Assembly (NCBI GenBank): GCA_021156245.1
Contig: JAJNBO010000147.1
Location: 1-8,909 of the forward strand
Direction of reading: 5' to 3'
From: Ramlibacter sp.
Lineage (GTDB): Bacteria; Pseudomonadota; Gammaproteobacteria; Burkholderiales; Burkholderiaceae_C
DNA length: 8,909 nucleotides
A model generated the notes under the pieces. The model worked only from the letters and a program-made list of their open reading frames with translations, was not told the DNA's origin and did no database searches. Shown here one piece after another: positions 1 to 6,860 of the stretch. How positions within the stretch are numbered: position 1 is the stretch's first letter; each line of letters begins with the position of its first letter. The position numbers and the translations under genes are program-made.

Positions 1-1261
1 CCTCGGCCTGCTGCGCCATCAAGCCGACGTTCGGCACGGTGCCCATGGTCTTGGGATCGAAGTTGCCGTGCCACTTGCAGAAGTTGATGATCTCCTGGTA
101 GATGCGGGCGAAGGTCGACTCGGGGATCACCGCCTTCACTTCCTTCAGGCGGCCGTCGGCGCCGTACATCTTGCCGCCGGCGCGGATCATGGCCGGCATC
201 GACGCGTCGACGATGACGTCGTTGGGCGAATGGAAGTTGGTGATGCCCTTGGCAGAATCCACCATCGCCAGCGCGGGGCGGTTCTCCAGGCAGGCATGCA
301 GGTCGCGCTTGATCTCGTCCTGCTGCGACTGCGGCAGGCTCGAAATCTTGTCGTACAGGTTGGCCATGCCGTTGTTGACGTTCACGCCCAGTTCGTCGAA
401 CAGCTTGCCGTGCTTCTCGAACGCTTCCTTGAAGAAGGTGCGAACGCAGTGCCCGAACACGATGGGGTGCGAGACCTTCATCATGGTGGCCTTCACGTGC
501 AGCGAGAACATCACGCCGGTTTCCTTGGCGTCGTCGATCTGCTTCTGGTAGAAGGCCAGCAGCGCCTTCTTGCTCATGAACATCGAGTCGATGATTTCGC
601 CTTCGAGCAGCGACACCTTCGGCTTGAGCACCAGCGTCTTGCCCGACCTGGTGACCAGCTCCATCTTGACGTCACGGGCCTTGTCGAGGGTCAGGGACTT
701 TTCGCTGGCGTAGAAGTCGCCACCGACCATGTGCGAGACGTGCGTGCGCGAAGCGGGGCTCCACTCGGCCATGCTGTGCGGGTTCTTGCGGGCGTATTCC
801 TTGACAGCCTTGGGCGCCCGGCGGTCGGAGTTTCCCTCGCGCAGCACCGGGTTCACTGCCGAACCCAGCACCTTGGAATAGCGCTGGCGGATCGCCTTTT
901 CCTCGTCGGTCTTCGGGTTCTCGGGGTACTCCGGAACCATGTAGCCCTTGCCGCGCAATTCCCGGATGGCGCCCACCAGCTGGTTCTGCGAGGCGCTGAT
1001 GTTCGGCAGCTTGATGATATTGGCGTCGGGCTGCAGCGTCTTCTTGCCCAGCTCGGCCAGCGTGTTGGGGGCCTTCTGCGAGTCGCTCAGGAAATCCGGG
1101 AACTCGCCCAGGATCCGGTTGGCCACGGAGATGTCGCTCTCCACCACCTCGATGTCCGCCGCCGCGGCGAACGTGCGCACGATGGGCAGGAACGAGTGCG
1201 TGGCCAGGTACGGGGCTTCGTCGGTCAGCGTATAGATGATCTTGGAACGGTCAGCAGCCAA
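1..1261 (-). CDS. icd2: Monomeric-type NADP-dependent isocitrate dehydrogenase (partial, N-terminal ~420 residues)
   Basis: Oxidatively decarboxylates isocitrate to 2-oxoglutarate, making NADPH, in the cytoplasm (TCA cycle). The translation follows the large single-chain IDH family of about 740 residues (Azotobacter vinelandii type) closely. It begins [17 protein letters not shown] and carries NIISL-equivalent [11 protein letters not shown] near residue 80. The substrate-loop signature [18 protein letters not shown] lies near 132-149, [10 protein letters not shown] near 254, and [13 protein letters not shown] near 347. It is open to the left edge, so about 320 C-terminal residues are missing from view. 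I chose the TTG at 1261-1259 because it gives the family N-terminus, no in-frame ATG lies just upstream, and GAGAG sits 7 bases before it. It lies downstream of icd on the same strand but behind a terminator. It is unrelated in fold to the dimeric enzyme next door. The identification is very secure; the TTG start is likely. Confidence 0.95.
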   Translation of the reverse strand, partial: MAADRSKIIYTLTDEAPYLATHSFLPIVRTFAAAADIEVVESDISVANRILGEFPDFLSDSQKAPNTLAELGKKTLQPDANIIKLPNISASQNQLVGAIRELRGKGYMVPEYPENPKTDEEKAIRQRYSKVLGSAVNPVLREGNSDRRAPKAVKEYARKNPHSMAEWSPASRTHVSHMVGGDFYASEKSLTLDKARDVKMELVTRSGKTLVLKPKVSLLEGEIIDSMFMSKKALLAFYQKQIDDAKETGVMFSLHVKATMMKVSHPIVFGHCVRTFFKEAFEKHGKLFDELGVNVNNGMANLYDKISSLPQSQQDEIKRDLHACLENRPALAMVDSAKGITNFHSPNDVIVDASMPAMIRAGGKMYGADGRLKEVKAVIPESTFARIYQEIINFCKWHGNFDPKTMGTVPNVGLMAQQAE

Positions 1262-1316
1262 GGGATGTCTCTCAGAAGTTGGGGGGAGGTGGGCGATCGC
1301 CACGATGCGGCGGTGC

Positions 1317-1345
1317 ATTTTACGCTGTGGGAGCTGGACATGAAA
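1317..1345 (-). promoter_or_regulatory. Candidate promoter for the monomeric isocitrate dehydrogenase gene
   Basis: Reading the minus strand, TAAAAT (1322-1317) is a good -10 hexamer. Only a weak TTTCAT-like -35 lies 17 bases upstream (1345-1340), inside the U-tract of the icd terminator. The predicted transcript would start near 1310 and give a leader of about 50 bases before the TTG start. Its position just beyond the icd terminator fits independent transcription. The poor -35 keeps confidence low. Confidence 0.4.
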
Positions 1346-1364
1346 AAGCCGCCCGAAGGCGGCT
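1343..1364 (-). terminator. Rho-independent terminator of icd
   Basis: On the minus strand a perfect 6-bp GC stem (GCCGCC/GGCGGC, arms 1363-1358 and 1353-1348) is closed by a TTCG tetraloop, extended by one A-T pair, and followed directly by TTTTT (1347-1343). It starts 21 bases after the icd stop codon. Stem, stable tetraloop and T-run together make a textbook intrinsic terminator separating icd from the downstream isocitrate dehydrogenase gene. Confidence 0.92.
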
Positions 1365-1384
1365 CGTCCGGTCTGACGCGGGAC

Positions 1385-2641
<1,257 letters not shown>

Positions 2642-2647
2642 CCGGAA

Positions 2648-2653
2648 ATTCTA
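2648..2653 (-). promoter_or_regulatory. Candidate -10 box of a leaderless icd transcript
   Basis: On the minus strand TAGAAT (one mismatch to TATAAT) is followed by exactly six bases, TTCCGG, and then the icd ATG. Transcription would therefore begin at or next to the A of the start codon. No Shine-Dalgarno sequence is seen in front of this ATG. There is no recognisable -35 at 16-18 bp; an exact TTGACA on this strand (2703-2698) is too far upstream to pair with it. Confidence 0.45.
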
Positions 2654-2698
2654 GTCCCCAACTTCCGAAGCACCTTCCTGGTGCGCGCACACCGCCTT

Positions 2699-2712
2699 GT
2701 CAACCGTTTGAC
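2699..2712. promoter_or_regulatory. Interrupted palindrome GTCAA-N4-TTGAC between icd and the small exported protein gene
   Basis: A 14-base inverted repeat with perfect 5-base arms (GTCAA 2699-2703, TTGAC 2708-2712) around CCGT. It lies in the 143-bp gap shared by two divergent genes, where an operator would be expected. A perfect 10-base palindrome, GTGCGCGCAC, lies just to its left at 2681-2690. No regulator is recognised, and such short palindromes also arise by chance. Confidence 0.25.
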
Positions 2713-2784
2713 CTACTGTCGCGTTGCCGGAGGGTCGGGCATCCGCCGGACACTTTCAAAACGATCGATCTGAAGGAAAGAAAC

Positions 2785-3018
2785 ATGAACAAGCTCCTCG
2801 CCACGCTGGTCGCCGGCCTCTTCTCCGCCGCCGTCTTCGCCCAGGCCACCCCCGCCACGCCCGCGACCCCCGCCACGCCGGCAACCCCCGCCGCTGCCGC
2901 GAAGGCCGCCCCCGTGAAGGCCGAAGCGAAGAAGGACGAGAAGGCCGTCGCCAAGAAGGCGGACACCAAGAAGGCCACCGCCAAGAAGGAAGTGAAGAAG
3001 GAAGAGAAGAAGTCGTAA
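2785..3018 (+). CDS. Small exported Ala/Thr/Pro-repeat, lysine-rich protein of unknown function
   Basis: A 77-residue protein of no recognised family. Residues 1-19 form a typical Sec signal peptide (MNKLL, hydrophobic LATLVAGLFSAAVF, cleavage near VFA-Q or AQA-T). Residues 21-36 are five ATP tripeptide units in a row. From about residue 40 to the end the chain is a low-complexity Lys/Ala/Glu tail resembling the AKK repeats of histone H1-like proteins, giving a very basic protein. The signal peptide argues for the periplasm or cell surface rather than the nucleoid. The ATG is preceded by AGGAAAG at good spacing, and a strong terminator follows the stop, so this is a real single-gene unit. Electrostatic binding to peptidoglycan, LPS or nucleic acid is only a guess. 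Confidence 0.8.
   Translation: MNKLLATLVAGLFSAAVFAQATPATPATPATPATPAAAAKAAPVKAEAKKDEKAVAKKADTKKATAKKEVKKEEKKS
2850..2892 (+). repeat. Tandem 9-base repeats coding for Ala-Thr-Pro units
   Basis: Five consecutive 9-base units of the form GCN-ACS-CCS encode (Ala-Thr-Pro)x5. The units differ at third positions (ACC/ACG, CCC/CCG, GCC/GCG/GCA), so the peptide repeat is kept while the DNA repeat has drifted. This suggests selection on the protein rather than a very recent slippage expansion. Confidence 0.75.
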
Positions 3019-3044
3019 TCGGCTGCTTCCCGCGCAAAGCGCCA

Positions 3045-3070
3045 AGCCCCCTTCCGGGGGCTTTTCTTTT
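3045..3070 (+). terminator. Rho-independent terminator of the small exported protein gene
   Basis: A perfect 7-bp stem (AGCCCCC 3045-3051 / GGGGGCT 3056-3062) with a TTCC loop is followed by TTTCTTTT. It lies 26 bases after the stop codon. The strong GC stem plus T-rich tract marks the end of a monocistronic transcript and separates it from the DUF192 gene downstream. Confidence 0.92.
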
Positions 3071-3105
3071 GGGAGCACGGGAATACCCCGAGTGCCGGGC
3101 CCGCA

Positions 3106-3111
3106 CACAAT
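3106..3111 (+). promoter_or_regulatory. Candidate -10 box of a leaderless DUF192 transcript
   Basis: CACAAT sits exactly six bases (AGCGGC) before the ATG at 3118, after the upstream terminator, and no Shine-Dalgarno is present. With the usual 6-7 base distance from -10 to start site, the mRNA would begin at the start codon. No convincing -35 is seen 16-18 bases upstream. Confidence 0.4.
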
Positions 3112-3117
3112 AGCGGC

Positions 3118-3552
3118 ATGAAGAAGTTGCTCGCCCTCGCCGCCCTGGTCGTCGCCGTCACCGCGCAGGCCGACGAACCCCAGATGAACCTGCCCCGCGT
3201 GCGGCTCACCACCGGCATGCACGCCATCGACGCGCAGGTCGCGTCCACCCCCGACCAGCGCATGACCGGGCTGATGCACCGCAAGGAGATGCCCCAGAAC
3301 GAGGGCATGCTGTTCGTCTTCGAATCGCCCAGCCAGCAGTGCTTCTGGATGAAGAACACGCTGCTGCCGCTGTCCATCGCCTTCGTGGCCGACGACGGCA
3401 CCATCGTCAACATCGACGAGATGAAGGCGCAGACGCTGGACTCGCACTGCTCCGAGCGGCCGGTGCGTTACGTGCTGGAGATGAACACGGGCTGGTTCGC
3501 CCGCAAGGGGATCAAGGCGGGGGCCAAATTGGCGGGGCCCCCGTTCCGCTGA
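3118..3552 (+). CDS. DUF192 (UPF0127) family exported protein
   Basis: A 144-residue protein of the DUF192 family (PF02643); its biochemical function is unknown. Residues 1-18 are a Sec signal peptide (KKLLALAALVVAVTAQA, likely cut before Asp19), so it is probably periplasmic. The family core is clear: VRLTTGMHAIDAQVASTPDQRMTGL leading into RKEMPQNEGMLFVF (residues 55-68), the hallmark CFWMKNTLLPLSIAFV (75-90), and DDGTIVNIDEMKAQ followed by RYVLEMNTGWFARKGIKAGAKL near the C-terminus. Two cysteines (75 and 111) remain after signal removal and might form a disulfide. The length is normal for exported members. It stands alone between a terminator and the convergent sodB, whose stop codon is 3 bp away. 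Family assignment is firm; role unknown. Confidence 0.92.
   Translation: MKKLLALAALVVAVTAQADEPQMNLPRVRLTTGMHAIDAQVASTPDQRMTGLMHRKEMPQNEGMLFVFESPSQQCFWMKNTLLPLSIAFVADDGTIVNIDEMKAQTLDSHCSERPVRYVLEMNTGWFARKGIKAGAKLAGPPFR
3519..3542. other. GC hairpin at the convergent DUF192/sodB 3' ends
   Basis: A perfect 7-bp GC stem (GGGGGCC 3519-3525 / GGCCCCC 3536-3542) with a 10-base loop lies in the last codons of the DUF192 gene, just past the sodB stop. It could stall polymerase or protect mRNA 3' ends from either side. Neither strand has a T-run directly after it, so I do not call it an intrinsic terminator. Confidence 0.4.
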
Positions 3553-3555
3553 CGC

Positions 3556-4137
3556 TCAACCGAAATTTTTCGCGGCGAAGTCCCAGTTCGCCAGCTTGTC
3601 GAAGAAGGTCTCGACGAACTTCTGGCGCGCGTTGCGGTAGTCGATGTAGTACGCGTGCTCCCACACGTCCACCGTCAGCAGCGCGCGGTCGGCGGTGGTC
3701 AGCGGCGTGCCTGCGGCGCCGGTGTTGACGATGTCGACCGTGCCGTCCGGCTTCTTCACGAGCCACGTCCAGCCGGAGCCGAAGTTGCCCACGGCCGACT
3801 TGACGAACGCTTCCTTGAAAGCCTGGTGGCTGCCCCACTTGGCGTTGATCGCATCGGCCAGCGGGCCCTTGGGCTCGCCGCCGCCCGACGGCTTCATGCA
3901 GTTCCAGAAGAAGGTGTGGTTCCAGATCTGTGCCGAGTTGTTATAGATGGCGCCGGAGGACTTCTTGATGATGTCCTCGAGCGGCATGTTCTCGAATTCC
4001 GTGCCGGCCTGCAGCTTGTTCAGGTTGTCGACGTAGGCCTTGTGGTGCTTGCCGTGGTGGTACTCCAGCGTCTCCTTCGAATAGGCGGGGGCCAGCGCAT
4101 CGATCGGGTACGGCAGGGGGGGCAGGACGTGTTCCAT
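3556..4137 (-). CDS. sodB: Superoxide dismutase, iron type
   Basis: Converts superoxide to oxygen and hydrogen peroxide in the cytoplasm; there is no signal peptide. The 193 residues match E. coli SodB in length. The four metal ligands are His27 (EYHHGKHH), His74 (NHTFFW), Asp157 and His161 ([15 protein letters not shown]); Tyr35 is the active-site gateway tyrosine. Iron rather than manganese is favoured by Gln70 in [12 protein letters not shown] and by AGTPLTT after GSGWTWLV, where manganese enzymes usually carry an active-site Gln. Metal choice cannot be proved from sequence. The ATG is preceded by a purine-rich GAGGAAGAAGAG site. It starts 41 bp after the xseA stop on the same strand, so it may be co-transcribed with xseA. 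No clear terminator follows. Confidence 0.96.
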   Translation of the reverse strand: MEHVLPPLPYPIDALAPAYSKETLEYHHGKHHKAYVDNLNKLQAGTEFENMPLEDIIKKSSGAIYNNSAQIWNHTFFWNCMKPSGGGEPKGPLADAINAKWGSHQAFKEAFVKSAVGNFGSGWTWLVKKPDGTVDIVNTGAAGTPLTTADRALLTVDVWEHAYYIDYRNARQKFVETFFDKLANWDFAAKNFG

Positions 4138-4178
4138 GGCTCTTCTTCCTCGGGGGTTGTGTTTCGGACCGCCTGATT

Positions 4179-5528
4179 CTAGGCAGCATTCGGGGGCGGC
4201 GGCAGGACGCGCAGATCAACCTCGCCATCCGCAAGGGCTGCCTTCACGTGGCGCCCGGCGGGTGCGTCGCGCGCAGTGGTGATCGGGTGCCCGCTGTGGG
4301 CGTCGGTCAGCAATGCGTAGCCGCGCTGGAGCACCAGCCGCGGGTCGAGCAGCTGGAGGCGCAGTTCGTAGCGCTCGCAGCGCCTGTGCGCGTGCGTCAC
4401 GCGGTCGGCCACGCGCGTGCGCAGGCTGGTGTTCGACGCAGCCAGTTCGTCCCGTGAACGCTGCAGCCGGTTCGCGAGCGCATGCCGCAGGCGCTGCGCC
4501 TGCCGCTCGATCCGCAGGTGCTGCTGGGCCGTGCGGGTGGAGGGCCGGCCGAGGTGCGCCGCGGCCTGGTCCAGCCGCTGGCTGGCGCGGTCGACGCGGC
4601 GGAAAGCGGCTTCCTGCAGGCGCTCGTGCATCATGCCCAGCGCTGCGACCCACGTCTCCAGCGGCTGGACGGCCATTTCCGCGGCGGCGGTGGGGGTCGG
4701 CGCCCGAAGGTCCGCGCAGAAGTCCGCGATGGTGAAGTCGGTCTCGTGCCCGACGCCGCTCACCAGCGGAACGGGGCTCTGGACGATGGTGCGGGCCAGC
4801 TGCTCGTCGTTGAAGGCCCAGAGATCCTCGATCGAGCCGCCGCCGCGCACCAGCAGGATCACGTCCAGCTCGCCTTGCCCGGCCATCCGGTACAGGGACT
4901 GCAGGCCCGCAACCAGTTCGCCCGGCGCGTGGGCGCCCTGTACGGCCGCCGGCGCCAGCACCACGCGCACATGCGGCGCGCGCCGCCGCAGGCACGTCAC
5001 CACGTCGTGCAGCGCCGCCGCGCCGAGGGAAGTGACGATGCCGATGGCGCGCGGCAGCAGCGGCAGCTCCCGCTTGCGCGCGGAATCGAACAGGCCTTCC
5101 GATTCCAGCTTCGCCTTCAGGCGCAGGAACTGCTCGAACAGGGCGCCCTGCCCGGCGCGCCGCATGCTTTCCACGACCAGCTGGAGGTCGCCGCGCTGCT
5201 CGTACACGCCCAGGCGGCCCGTCACCTCGACCAGCTCGCCGTCGCGCGGCGAGAAATCGAGCAAGCTGGCGGACCGGCGGAACATGGCGCAGCGGACCTG
5301 CCCCTGCGCGTCCTTGAGCGAGAAGTAGCAGTGGCCGCTGGCCGCGCGCGAGAAGCCGGTGATCTCGCCGCGCACCGTCACGGGGTTGAAGCGTGCCTCC
5401 AGCGCATCCGCCACGGCGCGGCAGAGTGCGCCGACCGCCCAGACGCGGCGCGCGATGCCCGGGCCCTGGGCTCCGTCCGTCAACAAACCAGGCACCTGCA
5501 AGGGTTTACCCCATGGAATTTCATCCAC
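4179..5528 (-). CDS. xseA: Exodeoxyribonuclease VII large subunit
   Basis: Nuclease subunit that, with XseB (not in the window), degrades single-stranded DNA from both ends in repair and recombination. Of 449 residues (E. coli 456), about 28-125 form the OB-fold DNA-binding domain ([45 protein letters not shown]). The catalytic core follows, with IGIVTS (162-167), [15 protein letters not shown] (228-242) and [11 protein letters not shown] leading to [10 protein letters not shown] (275-284). Asp175, Arg228, His261 and Asp264 probably equal the residues needed for E. coli activity. A long Arg/Gln-rich helical region follows (about 290-400), then [16 protein letters not shown]. The GTG start has no Shine-Dalgarno; a TTG at codon 15, with AGG 8 bases before it, is an equally reasonable start. 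It is divergent from exbB and upstream of sodB. Confidence 0.95.
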   Translation of the reverse strand: MDEIPWGKPLQVPGLLTDGAQGPGIARRVWAVGALCRAVADALEARFNPVTVRGEITGFSRAASGHCYFSLKDAQGQVRCAMFRRSASLLDFSPRDGELVEVTGRLGVYEQRGDLQLVVESMRRAGQGALFEQFLRLKAKLESEGLFDSARKRELPLLPRAIGIVTSLGAAALHDVVTCLRRRAPHVRVVLAPAAVQGAHAPGELVAGLQSLYRMAGQGELDVILLVRGGGSIEDLWAFNDEQLARTIVQSPVPLVSGVGHETDFTIADFCADLRAPTPTAAAEMAVQPLETWVAALGMMHERLQEAAFRRVDRASQRLDQAAAHLGRPSTRTAQQHLRIERQAQRLRHALANRLQRSRDELAASNTSLRTRVADRVTHAHRRCERYELRLQLLDPRLVLQRGYALLTDAHSGHPITTARDAPAGRHVKAALADGEVDLRVLPPPPNAA

Positions 5529-5691
5529 AGCGCGCAGGTCGCCGCGGAAGTTGGCGGCACGCCGCCGCGAAGGCGCATTTTTCGGAGCAAGTCCTTGATT
5601 CGAAAAGGATTTTTCCTGCTCATTTGGTCATCGATCTGTCACAGTGCAGTATTGGCGCGGCCTGGCGCGATGGGGAGGGGTGCTTCTCAAC

Positions 5692-5709
5692 AAAGTTATC
5701 CACAACTTT
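5692..5709 (+). promoter_or_regulatory. Perfect DnaA box centred in a palindrome
   Basis: TTATCCACA at 5696-5704 is an exact match to the high-affinity DnaA-binding consensus. It lies inside an inverted repeat with arms AAAGTT (5692-5697) and AACTTT (5704-5709). At this base composition an exact box by chance in a window this long is uncommon (roughly a few percent). Only one box is present, so regulation or DnaA titration is more plausible than an origin. Confidence 0.5.
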
Positions 5710-5718
5710 TGTGAGTGT

Positions 5719-5747
5719 CGTCCTACGGCCACGGCGCTGCGTCCTAC
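5719..5747 (+). repeat. Two CGTCCTAC direct repeats, 21 bp apart
   Basis: Identical 8-base copies at 5719-5726 and 5740-5747 are spaced 21 bases start to start, two helical turns, so a bound protein would meet both on one face of the DNA. They lie just upstream of the GATAAT box (5763-5768) that may drive exbB, where activators usually bind. No known binding motif is recognised. Confidence 0.4.
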
Positions 5748-5762
5748 AGTCCGCAAGTCCGC

Positions 5763-5768
5763 GATAAT
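5763..5768 (+). promoter_or_regulatory. Candidate -10 box for the exbB operon
   Basis: GATAAT is one mismatch from TATAAT and lies about 65 bases before the exbB start, giving a leader of about 58 bases. No TTGACA-like element is found 16-18 bases upstream; CGTCCTAC repeats occupy that region instead, which would suit an activator-dependent promoter. This is inference from sequence only. Confidence 0.4.
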
Positions 5769-5832
5769 CCGCCGCACGCAGGCGCCCGAAACAGCGCCTT
5801 GAGAAGCAGTACACCCGGCGGGAGACCCCTTT

Positions 5833-6468
5833 TTGTTTTCGATCATACAAGCCGCAGGCTGGCCGATCTGGCCGCTGGTTGCCTGCTCCATCCTCGCCCT
5901 CGCCCTGATCATCGAGCGATTCCTGAGCCTGAAGACGGCCAAGATCGCGCCGCCGCGGCTGCTGGACGAGGCGCTGGCCGTTTCGCGAAATTCCGTCCCG
6001 TCCCCCGACGTCGTGGCGCAGCTCGAGCAGAACTCGGCCCTCGGCGAAGTGCTGGCCAGCGGCTTCCGCGCCCTGAACTCCGACCCGCGCTGCACCGAGG
6101 CCGACCTGCGCGCCAGCATGGAAAGCACCGGCCGCAAGGTGGCGCATCGCCTGGAGCGCTACCTCACGGCGCTCGCCACCATCGCCTCCGCGGCGCCGCT
6201 GCTCGGCCTGCTCGGCACCGTGATCGGGATGATCGAGATCTTCGGCTCGCAGTCGCCCACCGGAGGAACCACCGGTGGCAACCCGGCGCAGCTGGCCCAC
6301 GGCATTTCGGTGGCGCTCTACAACACCGCCTTCGGCCTGATCGTCGCGATCCCTGCGCTCATCTTCTGGCGCTACTTCCGGGCGCGCGTGGACGAGTACC
6401 TGCTGACGCTCGAGCTGGCCTCCGAGCGCTTCGCGCGCCACCTCAACCACCTTCGCATCCGGGCGTGA
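5833..6468 (+). CDS. exbB: ExbB/TolQ-family proton channel protein
   Basis: Inner-membrane subunit that, with ExbD, uses the proton motive force to energise TonB and outer-membrane uptake. The 211-residue MotA/TolQ/ExbB-type protein has three membrane segments: about 10-30 (WPIWPLVACSILALALIIERF), 112-136, and 160-180. The signature APLLGLLGTVIGMIEIF is at 121-137, and LAHGISVALYNTAFGLIVAIPALIFWRYF at 154-182. A cytoplasmic region of about 80 residues lies between the first two segments, as in the family. The start is TTG at 5833, chosen because it gives the usual MFSIIQAAGWPIWPL N-terminus and has GGAG 8 bases upstream. It is the first gene of the operon, 1 bp from exbD. No tonB is in view, so the partner (TonB or a Tol-like protein) is unknown. 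Confidence 0.95.
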   Translation: MFSIIQAAGWPIWPLVACSILALALIIERFLSLKTAKIAPPRLLDEALAVSRNSVPSPDVVAQLEQNSALGEVLASGFRALNSDPRCTEADLRASMESTGRKVAHRLERYLTALATIASAAPLLGLLGTVIGMIEIFGSQSPTGGTTGGNPAQLAHGISVALYNTAFGLIVAIPALIFWRYFRARVDEYLLTLELASERFARHLNHLRIRA

Positions 6469-6469
6469 C

Positions 6470-6856
6470 ATGAACTTCCGCCCGCGCGCCAAGGAAGAGC
6501 CGGAGATCAACCTGATCCCGTTCATCGACGTGCTGCTGGTGGTGCTCATCTTCCTGATGCTCACCACGACGTACAGCAAGTTCACCGAGATGCAGCCGCG
6601 CGAGGTGGTGGTCGCGGTCTCCGCCGACGGCCGCTACATGATCAACCGGCAGCCGGTCGGCAGCCGCAGCACCGAAGCGCTCTCGCAGGCGCTGGTGGAG
6701 GCCGCGAAAGCCGGCAAGGAAACGGTGGTCATCATCAGCGCCGATGCCACGGCCACCCACCAGTCCGTGATCACCGTCATGGAGGCCGCGCGGCGCGTCG
6801 GACTGACGCAGATCACCTTCGCCACGCAATCCTCGGCACAGGCCGGGGGCAAGTAG
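6470..6856 (+). CDS. exbD: ExbD/TolR-family biopolymer transport protein, short linker
   Basis: Single-span inner-membrane partner of ExbB in a proton-driven motor. The 128 residues begin with a short cytoplasmic tail containing EEPEINLIPFIDVLL. Asp20 is the conserved proton-path aspartate in the membrane helix (about 17-34). The periplasmic domain ends in VVIISADATATHQSVITVMEAARRVGLTQITFATQ (86-120). Oddly, the chain passes from TTTYSKFTEMQ straight to PREVVVAVSADGRY. From memory of relatives, about 15 more residues with a Leu-Pro motif are usual there (FTELQ-xxLPxA...RPREV). The coding frame is intact, so this looks like an in-frame loss, not a broken gene. It starts 1 bp after exbB and ends 4 bp before lpxK. 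Identity secure; the linker loss needs an alignment. Confidence 0.94.
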   Translation: MNFRPRAKEEPEINLIPFIDVLLVVLIFLMLTTTYSKFTEMQPREVVVAVSADGRYMINRQPVGSRSTEALSQALVEAAKAGKETVVIISADATATHQSVITVMEAARRVGLTQITFATQSSAQAGGK

Positions 6857-6860
6857 CCGC

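Larger units (their letters stand above)
5529..5832. promoter_or_regulatory. Divergent xseA/exbB regulatory region
   Basis: About 300 bases without a convincing gene, more AT-rich than its surroundings between about 5575 and 5715. From left to right it holds a possible plus-strand promoter (TTGGTC 5624-5629, 17-base spacer, CAGTAT 5647-5652), a perfect DnaA box within a palindrome (5692-5709), two CGTCCTAC direct repeats (5719-5726 and 5740-5747), two AGTCCGC repeats (5748-5754, 5756-5762), a GATAAT -10-like box (5763-5768), and a small leader hairpin AGGCGC/GCGCCT (5780-5785 / 5794-5799). I see no Fur-box-like repeat, although exbB-exbD units are often iron-regulated. Confidence 0.55.

Noticed and set aside
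2713..3447. Minus-strand open frames of about 240 codons across the small exported protein and DUF192 genes.
   Set aside because: The plus-strand genes have signal peptides, a ribosome site or conserved family core, and terminators. The opposing frames are repetitive Gly/Arg/Ala translations of the same repeats.
4482..5714. A 410-codon plus-strand open frame opposite xseA, extending into the xseA/exbB gap.
   Set aside because: It is a shadow of xseA: skewed composition, no recognisable domain, and it coincides with a secure minus-strand gene.
5575..5832. A replication origin, suggested by the DnaA box and the relatively AT-rich stretch.
   Set aside because: Only one box is present, there is no AT-rich 13-mer-like array, and no dnaA, dnaN, parA or gidA neighbours are seen.
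5715..5832. A Fur box for iron control of exbB.
   Set aside because: GATAAT at 5763 occurs once only and has no partnering GATAAT/ATTATC repeats, so it is better read as a -10 box.
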